Shown: one piece after another, positions 16,668 to 25,681 of the stretch | Layout of the letters: each line of letters starts with the position of its first letter | Numbering within the stretch: the first letter of the stretch is position 1 | From: a bacterium | Lineage (GTDB): Bacteria > Zhuqueibacterota > Zhuqueibacteria > Oleimicrobiales > Geothermoviventaceae | Direction: 5' to 3' | Assembly (NCBI GenBank): GCA_028275345.1 | Contig: JAPWUV010000001.1 | Coordinates: 558,001 to 622,000, forward strand | Length of the DNA stretch: 64,000 nucleotides | Translations under genes and position numbers: made by a program | Notes under the pieces: model-generated | What the model was told of the DNA's origin: nothing | The model's input: only the letters and a program-made list of their open reading frames with translations | The model's database searches: none

Positions 16668-18863
16668 ATGAGCAGATCAGCAGCTGTACGACGGTGGTTG
16701 GCGATCCAACTCTTGTTGGGATTTTTGGTCTTGGTGTGCGGTGTAGTCCAAGCCCAGCAAACCAGGACCCTCAACGTAGGCGAGCTCTATTTTCTCCTCC
16801 AGGAGGGATTCGCTGACTGGGATATGCGCTATCCTCAATCCTGGTCCTTTGCCCGATCCATCTACAGCGGCCTTGGCGACAACAACCTGGACATGCTTCA
16901 CAACGCCTGTGGCTTTGATGTGGGGGTGAAGCGTACCTGGACCGATCCGGGTGGTGCTCAACATGATGTTCAGGTGGCGATGGCGAACCCCCAGAAATGC
17001 TTGGACATTCAGACCATCGTGGTGCCGGTCTCGGGGACGTACAAACGGTACTACAGAAACCCCTATCCCCAAAAGGTTCTTGATGGAAAGAATCGGACGG
17101 ACGTCGTGGCTCAGGGAGATCCGGTTAATCCCGACTTGCCATCCGATGTCATGATCTACCAAAAAGCCAATTGCTGGCCGAACTACGGCATGGGCATCCA
17201 GGTGGAGTGCTGGGCTTACGCCTTGGCTCACCCCGACTACGACGACTTCGTGATCCTGGAATTCGTGATCACGAACACTTCGAACGAGAACCGGAACGAC
17301 GTATACTTCGGGTTCCGGGCCGAGACGTCCGCCCACACCCACTACGAGGATGCCGACCTGTGGGGGAACTACTACGGCGTGACGTACTGGAAGTATGCCC
17401 AGGGCGACCGGACGGGTGACTCCCTTCGAATCTACTACTCCTGGTGCGCGGATGATAAGGCGGAGGCTGGCGACAGCAAGGCCCGTCCGCATCCCCAATG
17501 GGGGCATTTCCGCGAGCCGCAATATTCCGGCTTCGTGCTGCTGCATGCCGACAAGAGCCCGGACGATGAGAGTGATGATCCGCGTCAGCCGGTGAAGGCG
17601 GGTTGGTCCCAGCGCGAACTCTCTCCGGATCTCAAGGTCGCCACGCACGAGGTGATGTATGACTTTCTCTCCAAGCCTTGGGACCCGGCCAACCCCACCT
17701 CATATGCGATGCACTGCGATGAGAACTACAACGAGAGCCCGAACGGGATGTACCGCGTGCTGCGTCCGGGGATCAACGTCCGCGACTACGATATGCTCAC
17801 CGAGCAGGAAAAGAGCGGCTTTATGAGCTTCGGTCCGTACCAGATGAAGCCCGGGGATGATGTGAGGATCGTCATCGCCTTTGTGGCTGGCACGATCCCT
17901 CTGCGCTGGGCGATTGACCTTGGACGCGCCTACGAGAACGGCTATCCGCAGCAGGCTACCTTCGGGCTGGTGCCCTTGCCCTACGACATTGTGAACCCGT
18001 TCACGGGTGAGCTGATGGTCCCAAGGGGTAGCATCCTGCACCGCAGCAATCCGGCCGATGTACGGCTCAAAGATGCGGTGATCGATCTGGGCAAGCAGTA
18101 CGTCTTCCAGCATGCCAGCAGGGCGGTACGCCTGTGGAAGAGCTCCAACGTGAAGAAGGGACAGGGCAGGTTCAACCTACCCGTCTTCGCCCCGGCCAGC
18201 CCCAGCCTCTACGGTTTCTCGGAGTATGACCAGGTTCGTCTGCAGTGGGGCAACGAGGCCGAGCAGGATGCCCGAGCTGGCACGATCACGAAGTACCGGA
18301 TCTACCGCGATTACAAGCGGCCGCCGGCCATGACCTCCCCCACGGATACGACCTTCCTCCTCCTGGCGGAAGTGCCCGCTACCTCGCACGAGTACATCGA
18401 CAAGCAGATCGTACGGGGCGACAAGTACTACTACTACATCACCGCGGTGAACGACAAGGGGATCGAGAGCAGCATGTTCCTGAATATGACCGGGACGAGT
18501 CAGGTGCGGGAAGATGAGGCTCTCACCCCGACCCGAGGTCCGGATCCCGATTGGACGGAGAACGTCGTGGTGGTGCCGAATCCCTTCCACGCTGCGGGCG
18601 CGACCAAGTATCCGGGACGCCGCCTCACGTGGCTGAACCTGCCGGCCTACTGCAACATCCGCATCTACACCATGACGGGCGACCTCGTGCAGATGATCAA
18701 GCACGTCTCCGGGTCGGGGACGGACGACTGGCTGCGGCAGGACACGTTCAGCACGATGGAGATCGTCAGCGGGGTGTACATCTACGTCATCGAGGAACTG
18801 GATGGTCCACACGGCAAGCCGACAGGGAAGAAGGCGATCGGGAAGTTTGTGGTGATCAAGTAG
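16668..18863 (+). CDS. Secreted protein with Fn3-like and T9SS-type C-terminal domains
   Basis: A 731-residue exported protein with a signal peptide ending near VQAQQ. ATG 16668 is preferred to ATG 16650 because GAGGAGA sits 5 nt upstream. I do not recognise the first 500 residues, which are rich in aromatic and acidic residues. A fibronectin-III-like stretch near 500-610 (QVRLQWGNEAEQD...TKYRIYRDY...YYYITAVNDKGIESS) is followed by a C-terminal sorting-like domain (VVVPNPF, RIYTMTGDLV, SGVYIYVIEE, GKFVVIK). It probably accompanies the receptor at the cell surface, in place of SusD. Function unknown. Confidence 0.75.
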   Translation: MSRSAAVRRWLAIQLLLGFLVLVCGVVQAQQTRTLNVGELYFLLQEGFADWDMRYPQSWSFARSIYSGLGDNNLDMLHNACGFDVGVKRTWTDPGGAQHDVQVAMANPQKCLDIQTIVVPVSGTYKRYYRNPYPQKVLDGKNRTDVVAQGDPVNPDLPSDVMIYQKANCWPNYGMGIQVECWAYALAHPDYDDFVILEFVITNTSNENRNDVYFGFRAETSAHTHYEDADLWGNYYGVTYWKYAQGDRTGDSLRIYYSWCADDKAEAGDSKARPHPQWGHFREPQYSGFVLLHADKSPDDESDDPRQPVKAGWSQRELSPDLKVATHEVMYDFLSKPWDPANPTSYAMHCDENYNESPNGMYRVLRPGINVRDYDMLTEQEKSGFMSFGPYQMKPGDDVRIVIAFVAGTIPLRWAIDLGRAYENGYPQQATFGLVPLPYDIVNPFTGELMVPRGSILHRSNPADVRLKDAVIDLGKQYVFQHASRAVRLWKSSNVKKGQGRFNLPVFAPASPSLYGFSEYDQVRLQWGNEAEQDARAGTITKYRIYRDYKRPPAMTSPTDTTFLLLAEVPATSHEYIDKQIVRGDKYYYYITAVNDKGIESSMFLNMTGTSQVREDEALTPTRGPDPDWTENVVVVPNPFHAAGATKYPGRRLTWLNLPAYCNIRIYTMTGDLVQMIKHVSGSGTDDWLRQDTFSTMEIVSGVYIYVIEELDGPHGKPTGKKAIGKFVVIK

Positions 18864-18924
18864 TCACGTCTGGCTTCCGGGTTTGACAGGGAGATCAGCT
18901 GAGCATCGATAGAGGAGAGGAAGC

Positions 18925-19950
18925 ATGAAACGAATCGTGGCGCTGTTGGTGACGCTCTTGCTTCCCTTGCTGGGGATGCAAGGTCTTTCCCACGCGCAGC
19001 CTGTCAAATACGCACAGGCTGGGATGGGATTCTTGAAGATTGACGTCGGGGGCCGCGCCGCCATGGCTGGCACGCAGATCGGGGCCAAGGGCGACGCCAT
19101 GTCGGTCTTCTACAACCCTGCCCTGTTGGCTCAAGCCGAGGGGCTGCAGGTGATGACCAGCATGACCAACTGGATCGCCGATATCAAGCACTACGGAACG
19201 GCAGCCTCCTGGAATCTGGGCAACTTGGGGACCTTTGGGCTCAGCTTCATTTGGATGGACTACGGGGAGTTGAAGCGCACCATCCCCTACACGGGGGATG
19301 ACCCGACGCTTCGGAACCAGGGCTACGTCGACCAAGGCACCTTCCAGGTCGGCGAGTATTGCGTGGGGATCGGCTACGCCCGGTGGATCAGCCAGCAGTT
19401 CGCCGTCGGTGGACACCTGAAGTACGCGCATCAGGACCTGGGCGACGTCCTGATCTTCGACGAAGTCCGCGGCGAGAACCGCATGCAGAAGAACGCCTTG
19501 GGCAACCTGGCCTTCGACTTCGGCACCCTATTCTATCCGGGACTCGGGGACTTCCGCTTCGGCTTCTCCCTGCGGAACTTCTCCGGCCAGAACGACTACT
19601 ACGACCAGCGGTTCGAGCTGCCCCTCACGGCCACCTTCGGCGTGGCCATGGACGTCCTGAGCCTCTTCTCGGGTTCTGAAGGTCGCAACAGCCGCATCAC
19701 CGTCGCTATGGACTGGTCGCATCCCCGAGATTATAAGGAGCGCCTCCATGCCGGACTGGAGTACTCGCTGGCCGACATGATCTTCCTCCGGGGCGGGTAC
19801 AAGTTCAACTACGATGAGGAAGGTCTGACCCTAGGTGCCGGTTTCCGCAAGGATCTGGCCGGCTTCGGGGTTCAGATTGACTACGTGTATACCGACTTCG
19901 GGATCTTCGACTCGGTGCAGCGGTTCTCGATCGGCCTGTACAAGAAATAA
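18925..19950 (+). CDS. PorV/PorQ-family outer-membrane protein
   Basis: A 341-residue outer-membrane beta-barrel of the PorV/PorQ (UPF0164-like) family, which in type IX secretion shuttles or anchors cargo at the surface. After a signal peptide (residues 1-25) comes the family start KYAQAGMGFLKIDVGGRAAMAGTQIGAKGDAMSVFYNPALLA; alternating beta strands run to ...FDSVQRFSIGLYKK. ATG 18925 follows GGAGAGG. It is the last gene of the cluster and is followed by a terminator. A truncated paralogue lies at 25682-26208. Confidence 0.88.
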   Translation: MKRIVALLVTLLLPLLGMQGLSHAQPVKYAQAGMGFLKIDVGGRAAMAGTQIGAKGDAMSVFYNPALLAQAEGLQVMTSMTNWIADIKHYGTAASWNLGNLGTFGLSFIWMDYGELKRTIPYTGDDPTLRNQGYVDQGTFQVGEYCVGIGYARWISQQFAVGGHLKYAHQDLGDVLIFDEVRGENRMQKNALGNLAFDFGTLFYPGLGDFRFGFSLRNFSGQNDYYDQRFELPLTATFGVAMDVLSLFSGSEGRNSRITVAMDWSHPRDYKERLHAGLEYSLADMIFLRGGYKFNYDEEGLTLGAGFRKDLAGFGVQIDYVYTDFGIFDSVQRFSIGLYKK

Positions 19951-20005
19951 GTCCGGCAGCTTGGAAGGCGGGTCCCCTGGAAGAGCTCGCCCCGGGATGG
20001 GCCGC

Positions 20006-20043
20006 AGGCTCGGCGACGGCGGAGGGGTCGCCGAGCCTTTTTT
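20006..20043 (+). terminator. Intrinsic terminator after the PorV gene
   Basis: Perfect 11-bp stem AGGCTCGGCGA/TCGCCGAGCCT (20006-20016 with 20028-20038), then TTTTT. Confidence 0.92.
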
Positions 20044-20125
20044 CCGAGAAGACAAGAAAGCGAAGTCGAGGGGGATCCGAAAGTAAGTTCGAGCAGCAGC
20101 TTGCGATCGAGGAGAGGAGGGAAAC

Positions 20126-20941
20126 ATGTGGCGCAACCTCGGGATCGCTGGGGTGGTATCCCTTGCCTTGGCATGCGCTGGGCTGAGGCCGCCCACGCTC
20201 CTTGAGAAAGTCGAACCGCCGTACCCGGAGGAGGCCCGCAAGCAAGGCCTGGAAGGGGTGGTCACCCTCTACCTCCTCGTCTCGGAGGAGGGCAAGGTGG
20301 AAGTGGCCTATGTGAAGAAATCCTCGGGGCACAAGATCCTGGACGATGCAGCCGTGGAATACGCCAAGGGCCTGCGCTTCGCCCCGGCCCGAAAAGGGAA
20401 AAAGCCGGTGAGCGTTTGGATGTCCTGGGTCGTGCGCTACAAGTCGATCCCCGCTCACTTCCTGCCGAAAGAGTACGTGGACAGGATTCAGAAGCTGTAC
20501 CGCGAGGCGGAAAAGTTCCAGGGCGAAGAGCGCAGTCAGGTCCTGCAGGAGATCCTGGACGAGCACGAGAAGTATGTCACCTACCTCGAAAGCAACCCCG
20601 GCGTCAACCTGAACGATTATCTCCGCGGGTTCGTCCTGGACGAGGTCTACGAGACGTGGAAGGATTTCTGGCCCATCTGGCCCTTGCGCTTTGCGGTGTA
20701 CCACGACTTCGTCCTTCGATTCCCCGGTGCGCCCGAGGCGGGCTACGCCGCCTCCAAGTTGACGGACCTGATCAAGCAGGACATCGAGGCGGTGAAGGAC
20801 AAGGCGAAGCGCTTGCGGGAGATCAACGAGAAGCGCGACGTGCTGCTCGGGGCGATGTACCGCTTCCTGGCCAAGAACTATCCGGAGTCGATGACCCCGG
20901 CGATGCAACGAGAGGCCGAGCCTTACCTCCGTGGGAAGTAG
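20126..20941 (+). CDS. Lipoprotein with TonB-like C-terminal domain
   Basis: A 271-residue protein with a lipoprotein signal (lipobox LALAC, Cys17). Directly after it comes a TonB C-terminal domain (about residues 27-108: PPYPEEARKQGLEGVVTLYLLVSEEGKVEVAYVKKSSGHKILDDAAVEYAKGLRF, split here as the typical PYPxxA...G.V...V...G.V..A.V..SSG...LD..A). Unlike energy-transducing TonB it has no N-terminal membrane helix and no proline-rich spacer. The rest is a charged helical region. ATG 20126 follows GGAGAGGAGGG. It may act on the receptor plug from the periplasmic side; this is inference. Confidence 0.78.
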   Translation: MWRNLGIAGVVSLALACAGLRPPTLLEKVEPPYPEEARKQGLEGVVTLYLLVSEEGKVEVAYVKKSSGHKILDDAAVEYAKGLRFAPARKGKKPVSVWMSWVVRYKSIPAHFLPKEYVDRIQKLYREAEKFQGEERSQVLQEILDEHEKYVTYLESNPGVNLNDYLRGFVLDEVYETWKDFWPIWPLRFAVYHDFVLRFPGAPEAGYAASKLTDLIKQDIEAVKDKAKRLREINEKRDVLLGAMYRFLAKNYPESMTPAMQREAEPYLRGK

Positions 20942-21151
20942 GAGCGCAAGTCTCGAAACTTGCTCCCAATGGTCGGCACAGATTGACCGGGCGGTCGAGC
21001 CTAAGAAGGCGGAGCAAGGATGAGGCGGAGTGTCGCGCGCCGGGTAGCGTGCCACCGGACTTTGAACTGGGCGGGGAGTTCGGGGGGAGGGAACTATGGG
21101 CTGCGGGTTGTACGGCCGATCGGGGAAGCGAGCGGATGAGTGGAGGTGGTC

Positions 21152-22342
21152 ATGCGCGGCAAGGTCGTAGAGGCTCGGTGTGCCGGACTGGTGGGGTTGC
21201 TCCTTCTGTTGGGTACAGCCATCGCGGCAGGTCAGGTGCCGGAAGGCTTCCAGTCTCTGTTCAACGGAAAGGACCTCAGCGGGTGGTGGTCGCCGACGGG
21301 TTCCTTGGAGACGGGCGGCTTCCGCGTGCGCGACGGCGTCATTGAGGTGGATGGATCGAATCGGCGCGTACCTGCCCTGTACACTCAGGAGACGTACGAA
21401 AACTTCATCTTGGAGCTCGACTTTCGGATCTCGCCGCGAGGCAACTCGGGCGTGTTCCTGCATGCGCCTCTGAGCGGACGCCAGTCCCGGGTGGGATTCG
21501 AGCTCCAGATCCTGGATGACCATGGAGGCAAGCCTGGCATCCATTCCACCGGCGCAATTTACGACGTGCTGGCGCCGCGCGAACTCGCTAGCAAGCCAGC
21601 AGGCGAATGGAATCATTACCGCATCGAGATGGACTGGCCTAAGCTGCGGGTGTGGTTGAACGGCGTACAAGTGCAGGATGTGGATCTCTCGACGCACGAC
21701 GTGCTGCGTTTCCGTTTCCGCGACGGCTACATCGCCTTGCAAAACCACGGTTCCGATGCCGCCTTCCGGAACATTTTCGTGAAGCGACTTCCCGGGAAGA
21801 TCCAGTGGCGGGACCTTCTCGCTGGACCCTCTCTTGAGGGCTGGCAGGCCGTGGGGCAGGCCCAATGGAAGCGGGACGGCGACGTGGTGCGCGGCGAGGG
21901 GGGCAAAGGATTCCTCGTGACGAATGGCCAGTTCGATCGCTTCGAGCTCCAGGGATACGTGCGCCGGACAGATGAACCGGCCGGGGCGATCCGCTACCGC
22001 TGGGTTTCGGGGGAAGAGCCCGGCTACTTGGTGGAATTCCAGGCGCGAGAACTGGAGCGCCAGAACCTCCTCCGATTCCGACGGAACCAGCCCTGGTGGG
22101 TTGTCCCGGCGTTGTTCGGCGAATGGGTCCCGTTTCAGCTCATCTGCAATGAACAGTACGCCGAATTCCGCTTGGACGGGGTGATTGTGGCCACGATCCA
22201 CAATCACCAGAAAGTGGGCCCCGGAAGCATCGCGCTGGAGTGTTTGGGGAAGGGAGAGCCGATCGAGGTCAAAGGTCTGCGCCTGCGCGAGCTGACGGAG
22301 GAAGAAGTGGGGCCCATCCCGCGCCGGAGCGACGGTGAGTGA
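21152..22342 (+). CDS. Exported DUF1080 protein with two tandem domains
   Basis: DUF1080 (3-keto-disaccharide hydrolase family) proteins have a jelly-roll lectin/glucanase-like fold and act on oxidised (3-keto) glycosides. The 396-residue product has a signal peptide (residues 1-27), a first domain near 31-195 (FQSLFNGKDLSGWW..., the family start, and FRISPRGNSGVFLHAP) and a second, more diverged one near 205-385 (LLAGPSLEGWQAVG...). ATG 21152 is preferred, 5 nt after GGAGG. A GH51 gene follows about 280 bp later. It may belong to the same glycan pathway as the Tat-exported enzymes at 56309-59476. Confidence 0.82.
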   Translation: MRGKVVEARCAGLVGLLLLLGTAIAAGQVPEGFQSLFNGKDLSGWWSPTGSLETGGFRVRDGVIEVDGSNRRVPALYTQETYENFILELDFRISPRGNSGVFLHAPLSGRQSRVGFELQILDDHGGKPGIHSTGAIYDVLAPRELASKPAGEWNHYRIEMDWPKLRVWLNGVQVQDVDLSTHDVLRFRFRDGYIALQNHGSDAAFRNIFVKRLPGKIQWRDLLAGPSLEGWQAVGQAQWKRDGDVVRGEGGKGFLVTNGQFDRFELQGYVRRTDEPAGAIRYRWVSGEEPGYLVEFQARELERQNLLRFRRNQPWWVVPALFGEWVPFQLICNEQYAEFRLDGVIVATIHNHQKVGPGSIALECLGKGEPIEVKGLRLRELTEEEVGPIPRRSDGE

Positions 22343-22624
22343 AGGCTGAACGGCGCCCCCTTCTGGAGGTTCCGGAGCCCCTTGAGAAGGCGAGAGGCCT
22401 CGGAGGGCGAGGAGCGCAGGGTTCGGCGCACGGTCACCAGGGGGGCCGAGAAATCGTTTCCGAAGGCGGGGGCCCAAGGGCCAGGATTTTCCCTTACGGG
22501 CTCGGCGGTTGGCGTCCGTGCGGGCTCTTGCGGGAAAGGTGGGGCGTGCTCGTCTTCGCGCTGTGGCGGGGCGGGGTCGTGGGCTGACGCTTGACCGTAG
22601 GCTTGGATTCCGGAGGAGGGTGAT

Positions 22625-24181
22625 ATGCGCGCAAGAAGGCTATGGAGTGCGGGAGTTCTCCTGCTTGTGGCGCTCGCGAACCGGGCTGGGGCGCAGATGC
22701 CGGCTCCGAAGCAGGAGCTCCGGCTTGTGGTGCAAGCAGACCTGGGCGACGTGACGATCAGCCGCCACATCTTCGGTCATTTCGCGGAGCATCTCGGGCG
22801 GTGCATCTACGGGGGATTCTGGATCCAAGACAAATCGGGGAACTGGACCTACAATGAGGCGGTGATCGAGGCGCTGCGCAGAATCAAGGTTCCCAACCTG
22901 CGCTGGCCGGGCGGCTGCTTCGCCGACTATTACCACTGGCGGGACGGGATCGGCCCCCGAGCCCAAAGGCCGCCGATGGTGAACGTGGTGTGGGGCGGAG
23001 TCACCGAGGACAATAGCTTCGGCACCCACGAGTACATGGAGCTGGTTCGGAGACTGGGGGCAGAGCCGCTCATCGTAGGGAATGTGGGAAGCGGCACCGT
23101 GGCCGAGATGGCGGAGTGGTGGGAGTACCTGAACCATCCCGGGGGCAGCAGTCTGGCGGAACTTCGCCGCAAGAATGGCCACCCGGAGCCTTTCGGCGTG
23201 CGGTATTGGGGTATCGGGAATGAGTCCTGGGGCTGCGGCGGCAACATGAGCCCCGAGTACTACTGCGACCTTCTCAAGCGCTACGCCACCTTCCTTCGCC
23301 CGATGGGGGAGGTGAAGCCGTTCATCATTGCTGTAGGGCCGGGAGGGGAGGACTACCGCTGGACGGAAGTCGTGATGCGCGAGGCGGGGCGCCATATTGC
23401 CGCTTTGGACTTCCACTACTACACGATCAACGGCACCTGGGAGAAGAAGGGCAGCGCGACCCAATTCGGCGAGGCCGAGTGGTTCGAGCTCATGCAGCGG
23501 GCGCTACACATCGACGAGCTCCTCACGCGCTATTCTGCGATCATGGATCACTACGATCCACGGAATCGCGTGGCGCTGATGGTCGGTGAGTGGGGGACCT
23601 GGCATGAGGTGGAGCCCGGCACCAACCCCGCTTTCCTCTACCAGCAGAACACCCTACGGGATGCCCTCGTCGCGGCCTTGCACCTGAATCTGTTCATCAA
23701 GCACGCCGAACGAGTGCGGATCGCGAACATCGCCCAAACGGTCAATGTCCTCCAGGCCATGGTGCTCACGCAAGACGGGAAGGTGGTCACCACGCCCACC
23801 TACCACGTGTTCGACATGTACGCGGTCCATCAGGATGCCGTACGCCTTCCGATCCATCTCGATGCGGGGGTCTATCGCTACGGGGAAGCCCAAATCCCCG
23901 CGGTGAGCGCTGCAGCTTCCAAGGATGCCTCTGGCCGGACTCATCTGACGCTAGTGAATCTGGATCCCCGTGAGGGTCGGACGATTCGCGCCGAGTTCCG
24001 CGGCCGAAGCTTCAGCCGTGCCAAGGGACGTATCCTGACTGCCCCAGCCATGAATGCGCACAACACCTTCGATGCGCCGAACGCGGTCAAGCCGGCGGAA
24101 TTCACCGGGATGCGCTTCGAGGGACAGGAGCTGGTGATCGACCTCCCAGCGAAGAGCGTCGTGGCACTCGAGCTCGAGTAA
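22625..24181 (+). CDS. Exported GH51 alpha-L-arabinofuranosidase
   Basis: Releases terminal alpha-L-arabinofuranosyl residues from arabinan or arabinoxylan. The 518-residue protein carries a signal peptide (residues 1-23, ending in RAGAQ), unlike the many intracellular GH51 enzymes. The (beta/alpha)8 barrel shows GRCIYGGFWI, RWPGGCFADYYHW, the acid/base in GIGNESWG (Glu200) and the nucleophile in MVGEWGTWHE (Glu322); a C-terminal beta domain follows. ATG 22625 has GGAGGAGGG upstream. Together with DUF1080 upstream and LacI downstream it suggests a hemicellulose-use region. Confidence 0.92.
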   Translation: MRARRLWSAGVLLLVALANRAGAQMPAPKQELRLVVQADLGDVTISRHIFGHFAEHLGRCIYGGFWIQDKSGNWTYNEAVIEALRRIKVPNLRWPGGCFADYYHWRDGIGPRAQRPPMVNVVWGGVTEDNSFGTHEYMELVRRLGAEPLIVGNVGSGTVAEMAEWWEYLNHPGGSSLAELRRKNGHPEPFGVRYWGIGNESWGCGGNMSPEYYCDLLKRYATFLRPMGEVKPFIIAVGPGGEDYRWTEVVMREAGRHIAALDFHYYTINGTWEKKGSATQFGEAEWFELMQRALHIDELLTRYSAIMDHYDPRNRVALMVGEWGTWHEVEPGTNPAFLYQQNTLRDALVAALHLNLFIKHAERVRIANIAQTVNVLQAMVLTQDGKVVTTPTYHVFDMYAVHQDAVRLPIHLDAGVYRYGEAQIPAVSAAASKDASGRTHLTLVNLDPREGRTIRAEFRGRSFSRAKGRILTAPAMNAHNTFDAPNAVKPAEFTGMRFEGQELVIDLPAKSVVALELE

Positions 24182-24414
24182 GTGCAGGAATCTGCGGAAC
24201 GGGTTGGGAGAGCGCTCAAGCTGGGAATGGAAAGGTTCGTCCTCATCGCCGCGGACGGTTTGCCGGGGAGTGAAGGGACTCTTTCCCCGTTCAGGTCCAG
24301 GTAGCCCGGAAAGGGAGTGACGCAGATCTCCGGGAAGGGCGGAGATGTGGTCGTGGCCCGGGGGGCCATTGCGGCCGCAGGGGCATTCGGACGCAAAGGG
24401 GCGCGATTTTGCAC

Positions 24415-24443
24415 TTGACACGGGGGCAGATGGGTGATATATT
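24415..24443 (+). promoter_or_regulatory. Sigma-70 promoter of the LacI-family gene
   Basis: TTGACA (24415-24420), 17-bp spacer, TATATT (24438-24443), predicted start near 24450. The 24182-24414 stretch before it holds no gene that I can support. Two direct repeats ACGGCGCA (24445-24452 and 24461-24468, 16-bp period) overlap the predicted start of transcription and could be a regulator site. Confidence 0.82.
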
Positions 24444-24491
24444 GACGGCGCAAGGTAGTCACGGCGCAGTCGGGCGATAGATCATTCAGAG

Positions 24492-25550
24492 GTGATTTGG
24501 GATACGGACGGGGATGATGGGTGGGCCTGGCGGCGTCCGCGATATCCGACGATGGAGGATGTCGCCCGGCGGGCCGGCGTTTCGAAAATGACAGTTTCGA
24601 GAGTGATTCGGGGGATTCCGTCTGTCAGCGCCGAGACGCGGGAACGAGTTCTCCGAGCCATCGAGGAGCTGGAATACTACCCGAATTCTACGGCGCGCGC
24701 GCTGGCGAACGATGTGACAACCAACGTAGCGCTGCTGGTAGGTCATCCGCCCCGATTCGATGATTTCTTCAACTACGTGGCGAAGGGGGCCGAGCTGGAG
24801 CTGGCGAGGAGAGGCTACAGTCTCATCCTCGTGATGCAACAGTCGGAGGAGGGAGACCTGCCAATGGTTGTCCGGCAACGGAAAGTTGACGGACTGCTGC
24901 TTGGTGGTCCGGAGATTCGCCAGAGCTTGATCGAGTCCCTTCTCGCCAATGCTCTTCCCTGCGTGCTACTTGCCAACCGAGTTTCTCACCCTCCTGTGCC
25001 GAGCGTTTGTGCCGACGACTTTGGCGGGTCCCTGGCGGCGGTCCAGCACCTGATTTCCCTGGGTCACGAGCGCATCGCGTTCGTAGGGACTCGCCGCACG
25101 TTCTACCACGTCCGGGAACGATTCCGAGGCTACGTGACGGCGTCGGAATCGGCGGGACTCCGGGTCCGTCCCGAGTGGTGCATCGAAGTGGCGTATTCCC
25201 AGGAAGAGGGGCGACGAGCGAGCCTGGAGCTATTGGGGCAATCGGATCGTCCCTCAGCCGTGTTCTATTCGGGCGATCTTCTTGCCCTCGGGGGGATGGA
25301 GGCGGCCCGAGAACTGGGAATGTCGGTGCCCGGGGACGTGGCCATGGTGGGCTTCGATGACATTCGGTCGGCAGCGCTTTTGGATCCTCCCCTGACTACG
25401 GTCCGCGTGGACAAAGAGGAGATGGGCCGGGTAGCGGTGGAATTGCTATTCGAGACCATCAGCAGACCGGACGCGGAACCTCGCCAAGTGACCATCCCCA
25501 CAGAGCTGATCATCCGGAAGTCGTGCGGAGCTGCCGTAGCATCCCAATGA
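24492..25550 (+). CDS. LacI-family transcriptional regulator
   Basis: A 352-residue repressor with the N-terminal helix-turn-helix TMEDVARRAGVSKMTVSRVI and a periplasmic-binding-protein-like sensor domain (ALLVGHPPRFDDFF..., DGLLLGGPEI, VCADDFGGSLAAVQHLISLGHERIAFVG, MVGFDDIRSAALLDPPLTTVRVDKEEMG). The start is uncertain: GTG 24492 gives about 20 extra residues before the HTH and only a poor AGAGG; ATG 24552 would start MEDVARRAG. It has its own strong promoter and probably controls the surrounding glycan genes in response to a sugar. Confidence 0.9.
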   Translation: MIWDTDGDDGWAWRRPRYPTMEDVARRAGVSKMTVSRVIRGIPSVSAETRERVLRAIEELEYYPNSTARALANDVTTNVALLVGHPPRFDDFFNYVAKGAELELARRGYSLILVMQQSEEGDLPMVVRQRKVDGLLLGGPEIRQSLIESLLANALPCVLLANRVSHPPVPSVCADDFGGSLAAVQHLISLGHERIAFVGTRRTFYHVRERFRGYVTASESAGLRVRPEWCIEVAYSQEEGRRASLELLGQSDRPSAVFYSGDLLALGGMEAARELGMSVPGDVAMVGFDDIRSAALLDPPLTTVRVDKEEMGRVAVELLFETISRPDAEPRQVTIPTELIIRKSCGAAVASQ

Positions 25551-25577
25551 GAGCCCGGAAGCTTTGAACTTCGTTGC

Positions 25578-25589
25578 AAAGGAGGTGAT
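25578..25589 (+). repeat. Leader element AAAGGAGGTGAT, copy 2
   Basis: Exact copy, 92 nt before the start codon at 25682 of a broken surface-protein locus. It shows that the leader element belongs to the locus type and survived the loss of the genes behind it. Confidence 0.7.
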
Positions 25590-25681
25590 GCTGCAAGCGG
25601 GCTACTGATTCCGGTCGCGGCAGCGGGGGTTTTCGGCTTCGGGCGCAAGGGTCAAGGTCACCAAATGTGGAGGGAGCGAGG

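Noticed and set aside
19805-22477. 890-codon open frame on the minus strand
   Set aside because: Antisense to the PorV, TonB-lipoprotein and DUF1080 genes, all of which have clear family matches; it also crosses the PorV terminator.
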